Position numbers and translations under genes: made by a program. 64,000 bases of DNA. Source: Thiotrichaceae bacterium. GTDB lineage: Bacteria > Pseudomonadota > Gammaproteobacteria > Beggiatoales > Beggiatoaceae. Under the pieces are notes generated by a model that saw only the letters and a list, made by a program, of their open reading frames with translations, was not told the origin of the DNA and did not search any database. The DNA lies in contig JAQTYU010000006.1 in the NCBI GenBank assembly GCA_028688145.1, positions 1 to 64,000 on the forward strand, read 5' to 3'. Positions 10,440 through 21,670 of the stretch are shown in pieces; the first letter of the stretch is position 1; every line of letters begins with the position of its first letter.

Positions 10440-11465
10440 TCATAGTTTTAAAGGTTGTTCTAACTGTTGTAAACGTTTCGCCAATTCATCAAGCTGCTTA
10501 AATCGATGGTAATTACGGTGCCATTGTTGATTGGTTTGCAAAGGTGTTCCCGAAGAATACACGCCTGGTTCGGTAATCGACTGCAAAATCACTGAGCCGC
10601 CTGTCACATTCACGTTATCTGCCAGTTCAATATGTCCCACAATGCCGACCCCGCCAGCAATCATGCAATGTTTACCAATGCGGGTGCTGCCTGCAATCCC
10701 GACACAACCCGCAATTGCGGTATGATCGCCAATTTGCACGTTATGGGCAATTTGAATCTGATTATCGAGTTTGACCCCGTTGCCAATAATGGTATCTTCG
10801 AGTGCGCCGCGATCAATCGTGGTATTTGCGCCAACTTCGACATCATCACCGAGCACCACCCCGCCTAATTGGGGGACTTTTAACCATTGCCCGCGATCAT
10901 TTGCCAAGCCAAAGCCATCCGCGCCCAGCACTGCGCCTGAATGAATCAGACAACGTTCGCCGATATGGGTGTTGCTGTATAAAGTGACATTCGGCATTAA
11001 CTGGCTGTGCGCCCCAATGCTAATATTTTCATTGAGTACGCAACCTGCACCAATACTCACACCTTCGGCTAAAACCGCCCCTGCTTCAATCACAGCCTGC
11101 GCACCAATGGCAACGCTGGGATGTAATTGAGCATGAGGGCTGACCCATGCCGTGGGGTGAATTTCTGGAATGTGGGGCTTAGGTGGATTAAATAAACGCG
11201 CTGCCAAGGCATAACCCAAATAAGGATTATTCATCACCAACTTAGGCACGGCACAATAACGCAGGTCTTTAGTGGCAATAATCACCGCCGCCGCCTGCGT
11301 TTGGGCTAGTTCTTCACGGTACAATCGATTGGAGAAAAAACTAATCTCATGTGCAGTGGCGCGTTTTAAGGTGGTCACGCCGCGCACACAATGTTCAGGA
11401 TCGCCCTCGTGTAATTGCGCCCCCAATTGTGTCGCCAATGCTGCCAGACTTAGCGTCATACTCAT
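10440..11465 (-). CDS. lpxD: UDP-3-O-acylglucosamine N-acyltransferase
   Basis: LpxD adds the second hydroxyacyl chain (N-linked) to UDP-3-O-acylglucosamine. The 341-residue product has the N-terminal uridine-binding domain (LAALATQLGAQL, ISFFSNRLY) and then many hexapeptide repeats of the left-handed beta-helix, including IAHNVQIGDHTAIAGCVGIAG with the catalytic His, and a short C-terminal helix. It lies between ompH and fabZ as in other gammaproteobacteria. Confidence 0.96.
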   Translation of the reverse strand: MSMTLSLAALATQLGAQLHEGDPEHCVRGVTTLKRATAHEISFFSNRLYREELAQTQAAAVIIATKDLRYCAVPKLVMNNPYLGYALAARLFNPPKPHIPEIHPTAWVSPHAQLHPSVAIGAQAVIEAGAVLAEGVSIGAGCVLNENISIGAHSQLMPNVTLYSNTHIGERCLIHSGAVLGADGFGLANDRGQWLKVPQLGGVVLGDDVEVGANTTIDRGALEDTIIGNGVKLDNQIQIAHNVQIGDHTAIAGCVGIAGSTRIGKHCMIAGGVGIVGHIELADNVNVTGGSVILQSITEPGVYSSGTPLQTNQQWHRNYHRFKQLDELAKRLQQLEQPLKL

Positions 11466-11488
11466 GCCATTATTCCAGTTACGAGGGC

Positions 11489-12001
11489 TTATTTTTGGGT
11501 TAAACGACGTAAAACTTTATCGGTAATATCGACCCGTTCACTGGCCCAAACCACGCCATCACTTAAAATAAAATCGTAGCCTTCTTCTTTGGCTAAGCCT
11601 TGAATCACTTCAACAATGCGCTTTTGTAATTTGTCCAATTCTTCATTGCGACGAATATTATAATCTTCACGGAATTCATCTTGTTCGCGCTTTAAATCCC
11701 GTTTTTTTGCCATTAAATCCCGGCTTAAATTACGGCTTTCCGTATCGCTGCTGGTGGTTTCTTCTTTGGCTAATTTTTCTTCTAAACGCCGCACTTCTTG
11801 CTGTGCGGTGACGATGCGACGTTGACGGGGCGCAAATTCTTGTTCAAGTCGTGCATTGGCTTTTTCAACCTGGGGCGCGGCTTCCATCACCTTGACGGCA
11901 TTAACAAACCCCGCTTTCAATTCAGCAGAAGCTGCGGCGGGTAAGAGACTTAGCAAAGCTAAGAGATAGGCGGAATGCTTGGAAAACTTCATCATGACCA
12001 T
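11489..12001 (-). CDS. ompH: Periplasmic chaperone OmpH/Skp
   Basis: Skp-type trimeric chaperones hold unfolded outer membrane proteins in the periplasm for BAM. The ~170-residue product has a signal peptide (MKFSKHSAYLLALLSLLPAAASA), the short beta segment LKAGFVNAVKVMEAAP and a long charged coiled coil. Several close starts exist (GTG 12004, ATG 12001, 11995, 11992), and I chose the first ATG. It directly follows bamA, with which it functions. Confidence 0.93.
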   Translation of the reverse strand: MVMMKFSKHSAYLLALLSLLPAAASAELKAGFVNAVKVMEAAPQVEKANARLEQEFAPRQRRIVTAQQEVRRLEEKLAKEETTSSDTESRNLSRDLMAKKRDLKREQDEFREDYNIRRNEELDKLQKRIVEVIQGLAKEEGYDFILSDGVVWASERVDITDKVLRRLTQK

Positions 12002-12003
12002 CA

Positions 12004-14304
12004 CTAGAACGTAGTACCAATTGAGAATTGAAAGGCTTGGGTTTGATCAGTCGATTTTGAATTCAAGGGTTTTGCCACGCTGAAACTTAACGCACCAATG
12101 GGAGAAAGCCACATTGCGGCAACACCTGTCGAATAGCGTAACGAGGAGGTTGAAAACTTATCGGCTTCGCTGTACACGTTCCCAATATCAAAAAATCCTG
12201 AGAGTCTAAAGGAACGCGCTGATTTAAACAGCGGAGGTAAAATTAATTCGGCATTCCCCACCACACGTAAATTCCCCCCTAAAGGCAAGCCATTGGAATC
12301 TAAAGGCCCTAGGGTATTTTCTTTGAAACCGCGTACCGTGCGTGGACCGCCTGCGGTGTAGTTTTCAAAGAAGGGTAAATTATGGGTTTTACCATAGCCT
12401 TTCCCGTAGGCGACTTCACCTTTGAGGGCAAGCACATAATTTTTGATGATGGGATAATACCATTGTTGACGGAAATTCACCTTATAAAAAGTTAAATCAC
12501 TGAAAGGTAAATTTAAATCCGCGCCGAATGACTGTAACATCCCTTCATTAGGCAATACGATGTTATTCCGTGTGTCACGCGCCCAGCTTAGGCTCATCCG
12601 ATAGGAGTTATACTGATTCCCATTGGCTTTGATAAAGTCAAAGACTTCGGTCGCGCTGTAATCCGTGGTTTTTAATAAAGTTCTGTCTACGTCAAAACCA
12701 AGCCGAATCGAGTTGTATTCACTAATCGGAATCCCATAACTCAAGCCCGCGCCAATCACGTCGGTGGCATAACGGCTTAAGTTTGCCTGTGCCGCATCGG
12801 TTTTGCGGTAAAACATGTTAAAACCACGGCTGACACCATCAATATCAGAATAGGGATTGAGATAGGAGAAGTTATAAGTGGTGGTGACTTTACTGTTATT
12901 AAAACCCAACCCGATGCGTTTCCCAGAACCTAGGAAGTTATCTTGTAAAATACTGGCGTTAAACAACACCCCTTGGGTTTGCGAATAGCCCACGCCTGCC
13001 ATCAAATTCCCCGAGGCTTTTTCCACCACGGTATAATTGACATCGACTTGATCGGTGCTGTCAGCGACTAACGGCGTTTCCACGTTGACATCATCGAAAT
13101 AATTCAGGCGTTGTAAACGTTGCAAAGAGCGTTTCACCGCTTTGGTCGAAATCCAACCGCCTTCCATTTGGCGCATTTCACGGCGCAACACTTCGTCGCG
13201 GGTGCGCACGTTGCCGATATAATTAATGCGGCGCACATAAGCGCGTTTGCCGGGATCGATAAAGAATTTTAAGGCAACGGTTTTATTTTTATTATCGACT
13301 TCAGGAATCGCGTTGATGTTGGCGAAAGCATAGCCTTCATCACCAATGCGTTCGGTAATTGATTCGGTGCTGGCGGTGACATCTTTGCGTGAAAATACAT
13401 TGCCCGTTTTCACCGTGACTTTTTGCATTAATTCAGCTTCGGGCGCGATTAAATTGCCCACTAATTTCACATCGGAAACCGTGTATTTATCACCTTCGGT
13501 CAAATTCACCGTGAGATAAACCGATTGTTTATCAGGCGTTAAGGAAACTTGAGTGGAGTCGATATTGAAATTAATGTAACCGCGATCCAGATAGAAAGAA
13601 CGCAGAATTTCTAAATCAGCAGACAGCTTTTGTTTAGAATATTGATTATCTTTGGTAAATAAAGACAGCCAGCCGCCCGTACTCAGCTCGATTTCTTCGA
13701 GTAATTCCTTGCTACTAAAAGCCTGATTACCGACAAAATTAATCTGGTCAATTTGTGCAACCACGCCTTCTGAAACATCAACTTGGATTTCTACCCGATT
13801 GCGATCCACGGGGGTCACCGTCGATTTAATCTTAACTGCGTATTTTCCCAGATTGAAATATTGGCGTTGTAATTCTAATTCTACTTTTTCCAAAATCGAG
13901 CGGTTAAACACTCGACCTTCGGTGAAGCCAATACTTTTTAAAGACTTGGTCAAATCTTCCGTTGCAATGTCTTTATTGCCCACAAAAGTGACTTTTGCGA
14001 TGGAGGGACGTTCATCAATACGCACCACTAACACGTTACCTTCACGTTCTAGGCGCACATCTTTAAACAAACCTGTTTTGAATAAAGCTTCAATGGCGCT
14101 ACTGGCATTTTCAGGCGTGAACTTTTCTCCGACTTTGACGGGCAAATAGTTAAACACCGTCCCTGCGGAAATGCGCCGTAAACCTTCTAAACGAATATCT
14201 GCCACATTAAAAGCGTCAAAAGCATAGCTTTGTTGACCGAGCAAACACGCCCCTAAAACTGTTGTGCCCCAAAGGGTGCTCCGAATCAGTTTGCTAACTT
14301 TCAT
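12004..14304 (-). CDS. bamA: Outer membrane protein assembly factor BamA
   Basis: BamA inserts beta-barrel proteins into the outer membrane. The 766-residue precursor has a signal peptide ([18 protein letters not shown]...), five POTRA domains (about residues 25-425, beginning [14 protein letters not shown]) and a 16-strand barrel of the Omp85 family with the conserved loop segment GGPRTVRGF. The frame is open further upstream, but ATG 14304 starts the signal peptide and overlaps the rseP TGA in an ATGA arrangement, so I chose it. Confidence 0.97.
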   Translation of the reverse strand: MKVSKLIRSTLWGTTVLGACLLGQQSYAFDAFNVADIRLEGLRRISAGTVFNYLPVKVGEKFTPENASSAIEALFKTGLFKDVRLEREGNVLVVRIDERPSIAKVTFVGNKDIATEDLTKSLKSIGFTEGRVFNRSILEKVELELQRQYFNLGKYAVKIKSTVTPVDRNRVEIQVDVSEGVVAQIDQINFVGNQAFSSKELLEEIELSTGGWLSLFTKDNQYSKQKLSADLEILRSFYLDRGYINFNIDSTQVSLTPDKQSVYLTVNLTEGDKYTVSDVKLVGNLIAPEAELMQKVTVKTGNVFSRKDVTASTESITERIGDEGYAFANINAIPEVDNKNKTVALKFFIDPGKRAYVRRINYIGNVRTRDEVLRREMRQMEGGWISTKAVKRSLQRLQRLNYFDDVNVETPLVADSTDQVDVNYTVVEKASGNLMAGVGYSQTQGVLFNASILQDNFLGSGKRIGLGFNNSKVTTTYNFSYLNPYSDIDGVSRGFNMFYRKTDAAQANLSRYATDVIGAGLSYGIPISEYNSIRLGFDVDRTLLKTTDYSATEVFDFIKANGNQYNSYRMSLSWARDTRNNIVLPNEGMLQSFGADLNLPFSDLTFYKVNFRQQWYYPIIKNYVLALKGEVAYGKGYGKTHNLPFFENYTAGGPRTVRGFKENTLGPLDSNGLPLGGNLRVVGNAELILPPLFKSARSFRLSGFFDIGNVYSEADKFSTSSLRYSTGVAAMWLSPIGALSFSVAKPLNSKSTDQTQAFQFSIGTTF

Positions 14305-15668
14305 CCTAATAACCGTCCTACATCGTTCACCAAGGCTACGCTCATCAACATTAAGATCAGGGTTAAGCCGACACGTTGCAATAAAGATTGGGCATTCTCG
14401 TCCAAAGGACTGCCCTTGAGCCATTCTATCAGATAAAACAGTAAATGCCCGCCGTCTAACATTGGAACAGGCAATAAGTTTAAAACGCCTAAGCTGATAC
14501 TCACCAAGGCGAGGAAAGAAATAAACGTGACAATCCCCAATTGTGCCGAGCGTCCTGCAAACTCAGCGATACTGAGTGGACCGCTGATATTTTTCATAGA
14601 AACTTCTAAACTCAGCATTTTACCCATCAAGCGCAGCGTCAACAAACTCATATCCCAAGTTTTTTCAAGACTGTGTGAAACTGCGTCAAACAGCCCGTAA
14701 TGTTCCATCACTACATATTCATCAGGCAAAACATAATCTTGTAACACAGCAATGCCAATGCGTCCGTCACCTTTCACATTTTCAGGAATGACTTTTACGG
14801 TAAAATTGGCTTGTCCCGCTCTTTCCACTTCCAGCGTCAAGCTTTGTTGGGGATGACGATTAATATACTGCGCCAAACTGATCCAGTCAGTAATTGCCAG
14901 CGCGTCAACCCGCACGATTTTATCGCCAACTTTTAAACCTGCTTTTTCTGCAATCCCATTCGGGCTAAGAGCGCCCACAATCGCGGGAATTTTTGGACGG
15001 AATGGCTTAATGCCTAATTTTTCGAGAAAATGCCCTTGCGCCAAATCGTCAATATTTAGCTTTTGCAAATCTAAATCCGCATCATATTGAATCTGCTCAC
15101 TGCCATGTTGGCGCAAACGGTAAGTGACGCTGCTGTCATTGCGCGACAAACTTTGTAAGGTCTGATTGACCACGCTTTCCCAACGTTCTGCGTTGTGACC
15201 GTTGACCGTCATCACTTCATAATTGGGTTTAATGCCTGCTTTCGCTGCAACGCTGTCGGGAATAACTTCGCCCACCATCGCCCGCATTCCTGAAATACCT
15301 AGCATAAACATCAAAATATATGCAGCAATTGCCAGCAGAAAATTAGCCACAGGGCCTGCTACCACAATCGCAGCGCGCACACTTAAAGTTTGACGATTAA
15401 AAGCACGATTTAATTCCGCTTCGGGAACAACGCCTTCGCGCTCGTCTAACATTTGCACATAACCGCCCAAAGGAATCGCGGCAATCACGAATTCCGTGCG
15501 GTCTTTTCCGAAATGGCGTTTCCACAAAGTGGGGCCAAAGCCAATGGAAAAGCGCAAAATTTTCACACCGAGGCGTTTCGCAACCCAATAATGCCCATAT
15601 TCGTGAATAGTGACCAAGAGAGCAATTACCACGAGAAAAGCGAGTAAGCTTTGCAAGAGAGACATCAT
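14301..15668 (-). CDS. rseP: Site-2 intramembrane metalloprotease RseP
   Basis: RseP cleaves the anti-sigma factor RseA within the membrane after DegS and removes leftover signal peptides. The 455-residue product has the zinc motif HEYGH in the first transmembrane helix, two PDZ domains (about 125-305), and the third metal-ligand motif [13 protein letters not shown] in the C-terminal membrane part. It overlaps bamA by four bases, linking envelope stress signalling with outer membrane assembly. ATG 15668 or 15665 could be the start. Confidence 0.96.
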   Translation of the reverse strand: MMSLLQSLLAFLVVIALLVTIHEYGHYWVAKRLGVKILRFSIGFGPTLWKRHFGKDRTEFVIAAIPLGGYVQMLDEREGVVPEAELNRAFNRQTLSVRAAIVVAGPVANFLLAIAAYILMFMLGISGMRAMVGEVIPDSVAAKAGIKPNYEVMTVNGHNAERWESVVNQTLQSLSRNDSSVTYRLRQHGSEQIQYDADLDLQKLNIDDLAQGHFLEKLGIKPFRPKIPAIVGALSPNGIAEKAGLKVGDKIVRVDALAITDWISLAQYINRHPQQSLTLEVERAGQANFTVKVIPENVKGDGRIGIAVLQDYVLPDEYVVMEHYGLFDAVSHSLEKTWDMSLLTLRLMGKMLSLEVSMKNISGPLSIAEFAGRSAQLGIVTFISFLALVSISLGVLNLLPVPMLDGGHLLFYLIEWLKGSPLDENAQSLLQRVGLTLILMLMSVALVNDVGRLLG

Positions 15669-16849
15669 AAAGTTGTGAGTAATTCCTCAGCGAGTTGGCG
15701 GGCGCGGGTATCGTCTTCCAAAATAATTTCTAGCGTATTTGCCGCACGTCCATTCAGACGGGATAAAGTTTGTTCAATCAATTCTGCGATCGCGGTGAAG
15801 CGCAATTTACCTGCTAAAAACGCCTCAACTGCGATTTCATTCGCTGCATTTAAAATAGCGGTGGTGGTGCCGCCTGCCTGCATCGCTTCATACGCCAAGC
15901 GTAAACAGGGAAAACGTGCAAAATCCATCGGCTCAAATTCAAGTTTGGCAATTTCTAATAAATTCAAACGCGCCACGCCCGAAGTCATGCGCTCGGGAAA
16001 TGCCAACGCGTGCGCTATCGGGGTGCGCATGTCGGGGTTGCCCAACTGCGCTAATGTCGAACCGTCCACATATTCCACCATTGAATGAATCACGCTTTGT
16101 GGATGAATTAATACTTCAATGCGCTCGGGTGGCGTGTTAAATAACCAGCAGGCTTCAATCACTTCCAAGCCCTTATTCATCATTGTGGCAGAATCGACGG
16201 AGATTTTACGCCCCATTTTCCACTTTGGATGATTGCAGGCTTGTTCAGGGGTGACGCTGCCTAATTGTTCCAACGGGTAATTCCGAAAGGGGCCACCCGA
16301 AGCGGTCAACAAAATTCGACTCACACCCACAGCGGTTAAATTTTTAACCCCATGCTGGGTAAAACTCGCGGGCATACATTGGAAAATCGCATTGTGTTCG
16401 CTGTCGATGGGCAAGAGTTGCGCGCCATGCTGATGCACTGCATCAAGAAATAATTGCCCCGACATCACCAAAGCTTCTTTATTTGCCAACAACACCCGTT
16501 TGCCTGCTTGGGCAGCGGCTAAAGTTGGTAATAAACCCGCACCGCCGACAATTGCCGCCATTACGGTATCGACTTCGGGTAAGCTTGCAACGTGCTTTAA
16601 ACCTTCAACGCCACTTAACACGGTGATTTCATCAAAGTGCGCCAAACGCGCCGCCAATTGCTCGGCGGCGGCAGCATCTGCCATCACCGCATAACTCGGT
16701 AAAAATTCAACACATTGCTGAAATAAACGTTCGACATCTTGATTGGCGGTCAGCGCAACGACTTTGAATTGATGGGCGTGTTGCTTGATAACATCGAGCG
16801 TACTCACGCCAATGCTACCCGTCGCGCCCAAAATACAAACTCGAATCAC
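15665..16849 (-). CDS. dxr: 1-deoxy-D-xylulose 5-phosphate reductoisomerase
   Basis: Dxr converts DXP to MEP with NADPH, the first committed step of the MEP isoprenoid pathway. The product (~394 residues) has the nucleotide-binding [15 protein letters not shown], the DSEHNAIFQ metal/substrate segment, TASGGPFR, and [15 protein letters not shown] chose GTG 16849, which overlaps the cdsA TGA (GTGA) and gives [14 protein letters not shown] as in homologues; GTG 16858 upstream is also in frame. Confidence 0.95.
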   Translation of the reverse strand: MIRVCILGATGSIGVSTLDVIKQHAHQFKVVALTANQDVERLFQQCVEFLPSYAVMADAAAAEQLAARLAHFDEITVLSGVEGLKHVASLPEVDTVMAAIVGGAGLLPTLAAAQAGKRVLLANKEALVMSGQLFLDAVHQHGAQLLPIDSEHNAIFQCMPASFTQHGVKNLTAVGVSRILLTASGGPFRNYPLEQLGSVTPEQACNHPKWKMGRKISVDSATMMNKGLEVIEACWLFNTPPERIEVLIHPQSVIHSMVEYVDGSTLAQLGNPDMRTPIAHALAFPERMTSGVARLNLLEIAKLEFEPMDFARFPCLRLAYEAMQAGGTTTAILNAANEIAVEAFLAGKLRFTAIAELIEQTLSRLNGRAANTLEIILEDDTRARQLAEELLTTL

Positions 16850-17682
16850 CACACCCACCCCAACACCGTAATCCCGCCAACAAACAACGGAGCGGCAGCG
16901 GTTAAGCTATCGATGCGGTCTAAAATGCCGCCGTGACCGGGTAATAATTGGCTGCTATCTTTAAGATTGGCTTTGCGCTTGTATAAGCTTTCAAACAAGT
17001 CGCCCAAGATGGAAGCCAGCACGATGAACATACAAAATGCCACAAAGCCCCATAATTTATAGCCTGTGAATCCGTACCATAAGCCTGCGCTAAGGGTAAA
17101 TAAACTGCTGAAAAACAGACCGCCCGCCACGCCTTCCCAGGTTTTTCCGGGGCTGACTTGTGCGGCTAATTTATGTTTGCCGAAATTTCTGCCGAAGAAA
17201 TACGCGCCCGTATCTGCCACCCAAATCAACAGCAACAGGAAGAAAACTAATTCAACGCGGGTATTGTATAAATAGAACAAACTGAACCAAGTTGGGAGCA
17301 ACAGCAACATCCCAACCAGCACATTGGCGAAATCGCTGCTGGGCAACACATCATTGCCGCACTGGTATTGAATCACCCAATATAAGGCAAGCCCCCAGAA
17401 CAACATACCCACGATATTTATCAGCAACATCAAGGGCGCGGCAAGAATCCATGTTTGTGAAAACGCCATCAGCGTAAATGCGACAAGACCTGTGCCTAAA
17501 ATGCTCGCGGCATAATAGTGACGCTGTTTACTGTCCCATGAACATAAGCCGCCCCATTCCCACGCGCCTAAGCCCACGAAAATGCCGAGCATACTGACAA
17601 ACAGTGCGGTAGAACCACTAAATAACACCAATAAAATCAGAGGAATAAGAATAGCGGCGGTAATCAGACGTGTTTTAAGCAT
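16846..17682 (-). CDS. cdsA: Phosphatidate cytidylyltransferase
   Basis: CdsA makes CDP-diacylglycerol from phosphatidate and CTP at the inner membrane, feeding all phospholipid synthesis. The ~278-residue polytopic protein carries the family signature near its C-terminus ([13 protein letters not shown]...[19 protein letters not shown]). Start ATG 17682 (MLKTRLITA) overlaps the end of uppS by eight bases and fits homologues; the frame is open for 12 more codons upstream. Confidence 0.96.
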   Translation of the reverse strand: MLKTRLITAAILIPLILLVLFSGSTALFVSMLGIFVGLGAWEWGGLCSWDSKQRHYYAASILGTGLVAFTLMAFSQTWILAAPLMLLINIVGMLFWGLALYWVIQYQCGNDVLPSSDFANVLVGMLLLLPTWFSLFYLYNTRVELVFFLLLLIWVADTGAYFFGRNFGKHKLAAQVSPGKTWEGVAGGLFFSSLFTLSAGLWYGFTGYKLWGFVAFCMFIVLASILGDLFESLYKRKANLKDSSQLLPGHGGILDRIDSLTAAAPLFVGGITVLGWVW

Positions 17683-18418
17683 TTTTATCTTGTTCGACTT
17701 GATCGCCAGTGCGCCCAAAACGGCGTTGGCGTTTGCTGAAGGATTCTAATGCACTGGCAAAAGCTTCACGCCCAAAGTCAGGCCATAGAATGTCGGTGAA
17801 ATAAAACTCAGTGTAAGCCAATTGCCACAGCAAGAAGTTACTGATCCGCTGCTCGCCACCCGTGCGGATAAATAAATCGGGTTCGGGCAATTCAGGTAAA
17901 CTCAAATATTGGGCAAGTTTCGCCTCGTCAACTTCTTCAGGATTCAATTGACCAGCGGCAACTTGTCGCGCCAGCTGTTTGGCTGCCTGCACGATGTCCC
18001 AATGCCCGCCGTAATTGGCAGCAATCACCAAGGTTAAACCCGTATTATTTGCAGTTTGCGCCTCGGCTTTTAAAATTAATTGTTGTAATTCTTCGGAAAA
18101 CGCACTGCGATCCCCGATGATGCGTAAGCGCACCTTATTTTTATCTAACTTATTCACTTCGCGCTGCAAGGCGGTGGAAAATAATTGCATTAACGCGGTG
18201 ACTTCGGTGGGGGGTCTGCGCCAGTTTTCGCTGCTAAAGGCAAACAGCGTCAACACTTCAATTTTTAATTCTGCGCATTGCTTAACGATTTGCCGCACCG
18301 TCTCCACACCTACGACATGTCCAGCAAAACGCGGCATCAGACGTTTTTTTGCCCAACGTCCGTTACCATCCATAATTACTGCGACATGTCGCGGTAGGCG
18401 CGAAGAGGTTTCTGTCAT
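17675..18418 (-). CDS. uppS: Undecaprenyl diphosphate synthase
   Basis: This cis-prenyltransferase extends farnesyl diphosphate with eight IPP units to make undecaprenyl diphosphate, the carrier for peptidoglycan and O-antigen. The 247 residues contain VAVIMDGNGRWAKKR (catalytic Asp), LTLFAFSSENWRRP, and the C-terminal RTGGEQRISNFLLWQ with AYTEFYF. Its neighbours dxr and cdsA supply isoprenoid and lipid precursors. Confidence 0.97.
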   Translation of the reverse strand: MTETSSRLPRHVAVIMDGNGRWAKKRLMPRFAGHVVGVETVRQIVKQCAELKIEVLTLFAFSSENWRRPPTEVTALMQLFSTALQREVNKLDKNKVRLRIIGDRSAFSEELQQLILKAEAQTANNTGLTLVIAANYGGHWDIVQAAKQLARQVAAGQLNPEEVDEAKLAQYLSLPELPEPDLFIRTGGEQRISNFLLWQLAYTEFYFTDILWPDFGREAFASALESFSKRQRRFGRTGDQVEQDKNA

Positions 18419-18434
18419 TTGGCTCGCCGTGGGG

Positions 18435-18992
18435 CTAAACTTCCATCAATTCAGCTTCTTTATCAAGCAATAATTGATCAACTTGCTTGATATATTTATC
18501 GGTGACTTTTTGTACTGCATCTTCTGCACCGCGTTCATCATCTTCTGAAATATCTTTGCTTTTCACCAAGGCTTTTAATTGTGCATTGGCATCGCGGCGA
18601 ATATTCCGAATCGCTACTTTAACATTTTCAGTTTCATGTTTAACCACTTTCACCAATTCGCGACGACGTTCTTCGCTCATCGGGGGCAAGGGCACACGCA
18701 ATAAATTCCCAACGTTAGTCGGATTTAAGCCTAAATCGGAATTCCGAATCGCTTTTTCCACTTCGCTGAGCATATTTTTTTCCCAAGGTGTCACCCCGAG
18801 CGTGCGATTGTCTAACACGGTGACGTTCGCAACTTGGGTTAAAGGCATGGGAGAACCGTAATAAGAAACGCTCACATGATCCAGCAAGCTGGTGTGGGCG
18901 CGTCCCGTCCGAATTTTAATGAATTCACCTTTGAGGGTCTCAATGGTTTTTTTCATGCGCTCTTCAGCGTCTTTTTTGATCTCAGCAATCAT
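18435..18992 (-). CDS. frr: Ribosome recycling factor
   Basis: RRF splits post-termination ribosomes together with EF-G. The 185-residue product has the standard length, with [37 protein letters not shown] and the three-helix bundle ending in [11 protein letters not shown]. It starts two bases after the pyrH stop, within the rpsB-tsf-pyrH-frr order nearly universal in bacteria. Confidence 0.98.
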   Translation of the reverse strand: MIAEIKKDAEERMKKTIETLKGEFIKIRTGRAHTSLLDHVSVSYYGSPMPLTQVANVTVLDNRTLGVTPWEKNMLSEVEKAIRNSDLGLNPTNVGNLLRVPLPPMSEERRRELVKVVKHETENVKVAIRNIRRDANAQLKALVKSKDISEDDERGAEDAVQKVTDKYIKQVDQLLLDKEAELMEV

Positions 18993-18994
18993 GC

Positions 18995-19723
18995 TTATTC
19001 CTCACTGTGAATCAATGTCCCTTCTTCCTGTCCTGTGATTGCCCGCAATAAGGCACTGGGTTTCCCCATATCCAAGACCCGCAAGGGCATTTTATTATCC
19101 CGACATAAGACCACAGCGGTCGCATCCATAACCCCGAGTTGTCGGGAAAGGACTTCGTTATAACTTAAACGGCTAAAACGGACTGCGGTGGGATCGCGCA
19201 CGGGGTCAGACGCATAAACCCCATCGACCTTGGTGGCTTTGATCATTAAATCTGCCCCAATTTCGATAGCGCGTAAACTTGCGGCAGAATCCGTGGTAAA
19301 AAATGGATTGCCTGTGCCCGCTGCAAAAATCACCACCCGTCCCTTTTCCAAATGGCTGACCGCACGCCGCCGTACATAGTCTTCGCACACCGCATCAATG
19401 CGGATTGCAGACATTACCCGCGCGTGAATATCGGCTTTTTGCAAGGCATCTTGCATCGCTAAAGCGTTCATCACCGTGGCTAACATCCCCATGTAATCAG
19501 CGGAGACGCGGTCAATTCCATTGGCAGTGAGACCTGCGCCCCGAAAGATATTCCCCCCGCCAATGACTAAGCCTAATTGTACCCCTAAGTCCAAAATCTC
19601 ACGGATTTCAACAGCTAACCGTGCCATCACCTTGGGATCAATGCCAAAGCCAAGCGAACCCATCAGGGCCTCGCCACTCAGTTTTAATAAAACACGACGA
19701 TACGCGGGGGTCAATTCTGTCAT
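18995..19723 (-). CDS. pyrH: UMP kinase
   Basis: PyrH phosphorylates UMP to UDP and belongs to the amino acid kinase superfamily. The 242-residue product shows [13 protein letters not shown], the glycine-rich [26 protein letters not shown] and [13 protein letters not shown]. It lies between tsf and frr with gaps of only two bases on both sides, so all three are probably co-transcribed. Confidence 0.98.
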   Translation of the reverse strand: MTELTPAYRRVLLKLSGEALMGSLGFGIDPKVMARLAVEIREILDLGVQLGLVIGGGNIFRGAGLTANGIDRVSADYMGMLATVMNALAMQDALQKADIHARVMSAIRIDAVCEDYVRRRAVSHLEKGRVVIFAAGTGNPFFTTDSAASLRAIEIGADLMIKATKVDGVYASDPVRDPTAVRFSRLSYNEVLSRQLGVMDATAVVLCRDNKMPLRVLDMGKPSALLRAITGQEEGTLIHSEE

Positions 19724-19725
19724 AG

Positions 19726-20604
19726 TTAAGCGAGTCCTTTGACTTGTTGCATGACTTCTTCAGCGAAGTTTTCAACTTTCTTTTCGATGCCTTCGCCGAC
19801 TTCGATTCTTGCAAATTGTAGCACAGTTGCGCCATTGGCTTTGAGCAGTTGTTCAACGGTTTGATCAGGATTCTTCACAAAGGCTTGTCCAACCAAGGTC
19901 ACTTCGGCTAAGAATTTCTTCACACGCCCTTCAACCATTTTTTCAATCACGTTGGCAGGCTTGCCACTTTCAGCGGCTTGTTCGCTGAAAATACGGCGTT
20001 CTCTGGCGATGTCTTCCGCAGGTACTTGGTCTTCAGAAACACAGACAGGACGGCTTGCAGCAATGTGCATCGCAACGTCTTTTGCGAGTTCAGGCGTGCC
20101 GCCTTGCATCTGGACTAATACCGCAATGCGCGTGCCGTGAGGATAAACCCCTAAATTGCCGCCTGCGACATTTTCATACAAGCTGAAACGGCGCACGTTA
20201 ATGTTTTCGCCAATTTTCGCGACTAAATCATTACGGGTTTCTTCAACGGTTTTACCATTTAAATCAGCGGCTAATAAAGCTTCTAAGCTGGCAGGACGCA
20301 CTTTGAAAATGGTGTCGATAACGGCTTGTGCGAATTCTTTGAAATCATCGCCTTTGGCAACGAAGTCGGTTTCGCTGTTGATTTCAACAGAGGCAGCAAG
20401 ATTGTCTTGTTTTTGTGCTAATACAATCCCTTCAGCAGCAATACGACCTGCTTTCTTGGCGGCTTTAGCTTGACCGCTTTTACGCATGGCTTCGATGGCA
20501 GCTTCGATGTCGCCTTGTGCTTCTACTAAGGCTTTTTTACATTCCATCATGCCAGAGCCAGTACGTTCACGTAATTCTTTCACTAAGGATGCGGTGATTT
20601 CCAT
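19726..20604 (-). CDS. tsf: Elongation factor Ts
   Basis: EF-Ts is the nucleotide exchange factor of EF-Tu. The 292-residue product has the N-terminal UBA-like domain with [16 protein letters not shown], the core with ETDFVAKG and the C-terminal coiled region. It follows rpsB after 116 bases that contain a stem-loop, and precedes pyrH by two bases. Confidence 0.98.
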   Translation of the reverse strand: MEITASLVKELRERTGSGMMECKKALVEAQGDIEAAIEAMRKSGQAKAAKKAGRIAAEGIVLAQKQDNLAASVEINSETDFVAKGDDFKEFAQAVIDTIFKVRPASLEALLAADLNGKTVEETRNDLVAKIGENINVRRFSLYENVAGGNLGVYPHGTRIAVLVQMQGGTPELAKDVAMHIAASRPVCVSEDQVPAEDIARERRIFSEQAAESGKPANVIEKMVEGRVKKFLAEVTLVGQAFVKNPDQTVEQLLKANGATVLQFARIEVGEGIEKKVENFAEEVMQQVKGLA

Positions 20605-20663
20605 GCAGTATACCCTCTTAAATCAATGTTATGCGGTGATGAGCGAGATAATTAAACATAGCA

Positions 20664-20703
20664 AACCCCCTGTTCCTAAATCGTGTTCGGAGGGCAGGGG
20701 GTT
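20664..20703 (-). promoter_or_regulatory. Stem-loop between rpsB and tsf
   Basis: AACCCCCTG and CAGGGGGTT form a 9-bp stem with a 22-base loop in the rpsB-tsf gap. On the transcribed strand only a weak T-rich stretch follows, so a partial terminator or mRNA-processing site that lets some transcripts reach tsf is more likely than a full stop. Confidence 0.6.
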
Positions 20704-20720
20704 GGCTGAAAGCTTAAGGC

Positions 20721-21488
20721 TTAGTCTTCGGATTTAGCGGCTTCAGAAGCGTTAGATTCTTCTTTAACTTCTACGAAATCGTCGTCTGCACCAGCGAGTT
20801 GTAAGCTGGCTTGCCGTCCTTCAATAATCGCGTCGGCAATGGTATTGGCATACAAGGAAATTGCACGAATTGCGTCGTCATTACCAGGAATGACATAGTC
20901 AATGTTCAGCGGGCTGTTGTTGGTATCGACCACACCGACCACGGGAATACCCAATTTGTTGGCTTCGCTCACTGCGATTTTTTCATGACCTACGTCGATG
21001 ATAAATAAAGCATCTGGCAACACGGGCATGTCTTTAATCCCGCCTAAGCTGCGTTCCAATTTTTCCAGTTCGCGGCTGATAGAAAGGGCTTCTTTCTTGG
21101 TCAAGCGGTTGACAGTGCCGTCAGCCGTGATGGCTTCTAAATCGCGTAAACGCTTGATAGAAGATTTAACGGTGCGATAGTTGGTGAGCATTCCGCCTAA
21201 CCAACGGCGATTCACGTAAGGCATTCCACAACGAATCGCAGCGGCTTTGACTTCTTCTTGCGCGGCGCGTTTCGTACCTACAAATAATACCGTGCCTTTC
21301 TTAGCGGCTAATTTGCCGATAAAATTGGTGGCATCATTGAACATCGGTAAGCTGTGTTCTAAGTTGATGATGTGGATTTTGTTGCGTTCGCCGAAGATAT
21401 AGGGAGCCATTAAGGGCTTCCAGAAGCGGGTTTGGTGACCAAAGTGCACGCCTGCTTCTAACATTTGACGCATTGAAACTGTTGCCAT
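20721..21488 (-). CDS. rpsB: Ribosomal protein uS2
   Basis: uS2 is the last-assembled small-subunit protein, bridging head and body of the 30S subunit. The 255-residue product shows [47 protein letters not shown] and [23 protein letters not shown] in parts, and a variable acidic C-terminus. It is the first gene of the large minus-strand run down to lpxB. Confidence 0.98.
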   Translation of the reverse strand: MATVSMRQMLEAGVHFGHQTRFWKPLMAPYIFGERNKIHIINLEHSLPMFNDATNFIGKLAAKKGTVLFVGTKRAAQEEVKAAAIRCGMPYVNRRWLGGMLTNYRTVKSSIKRLRDLEAITADGTVNRLTKKEALSISRELEKLERSLGGIKDMPVLPDALFIIDVGHEKIAVSEANKLGIPVVGVVDTNNSPLNIDYVIPGNDDAIRAISLYANTIADAIIEGRQASLQLAGADDDFVEVKEESNASEAAKSED

Positions 21489-21626
21489 AATTTAAAACTC
21501 CGTTAGGGTTCAACCTCCACACATCCCATATATCGACCCTCTAAAGAGCACCCCGTATATGTGTCGATGTGTGTGTGATGTTACACTATATTGTTTACAG
21601 TAAAGTTTGCTTGATAAAGCGCGTGC

Positions 21627-21655
21627 TTTATACCATATAAGACAATTAACAACAA
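21627..21655 (-). promoter_or_regulatory. Putative sigma70 promoter of rpsB
   Basis: On the minus strand TTGTTG (21650-21655) and TATAAA (21627-21632) are separated by exactly 17 bases. Start would be near 21620, leaving a ~130-base leader before rpsB, long enough for S2 autoregulation as known in other proteobacteria. The divergent gene map starts 16 bases beyond the -35 box. Confidence 0.45.
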
Positions 21656-21670
21656 TCTATAATTTACAAA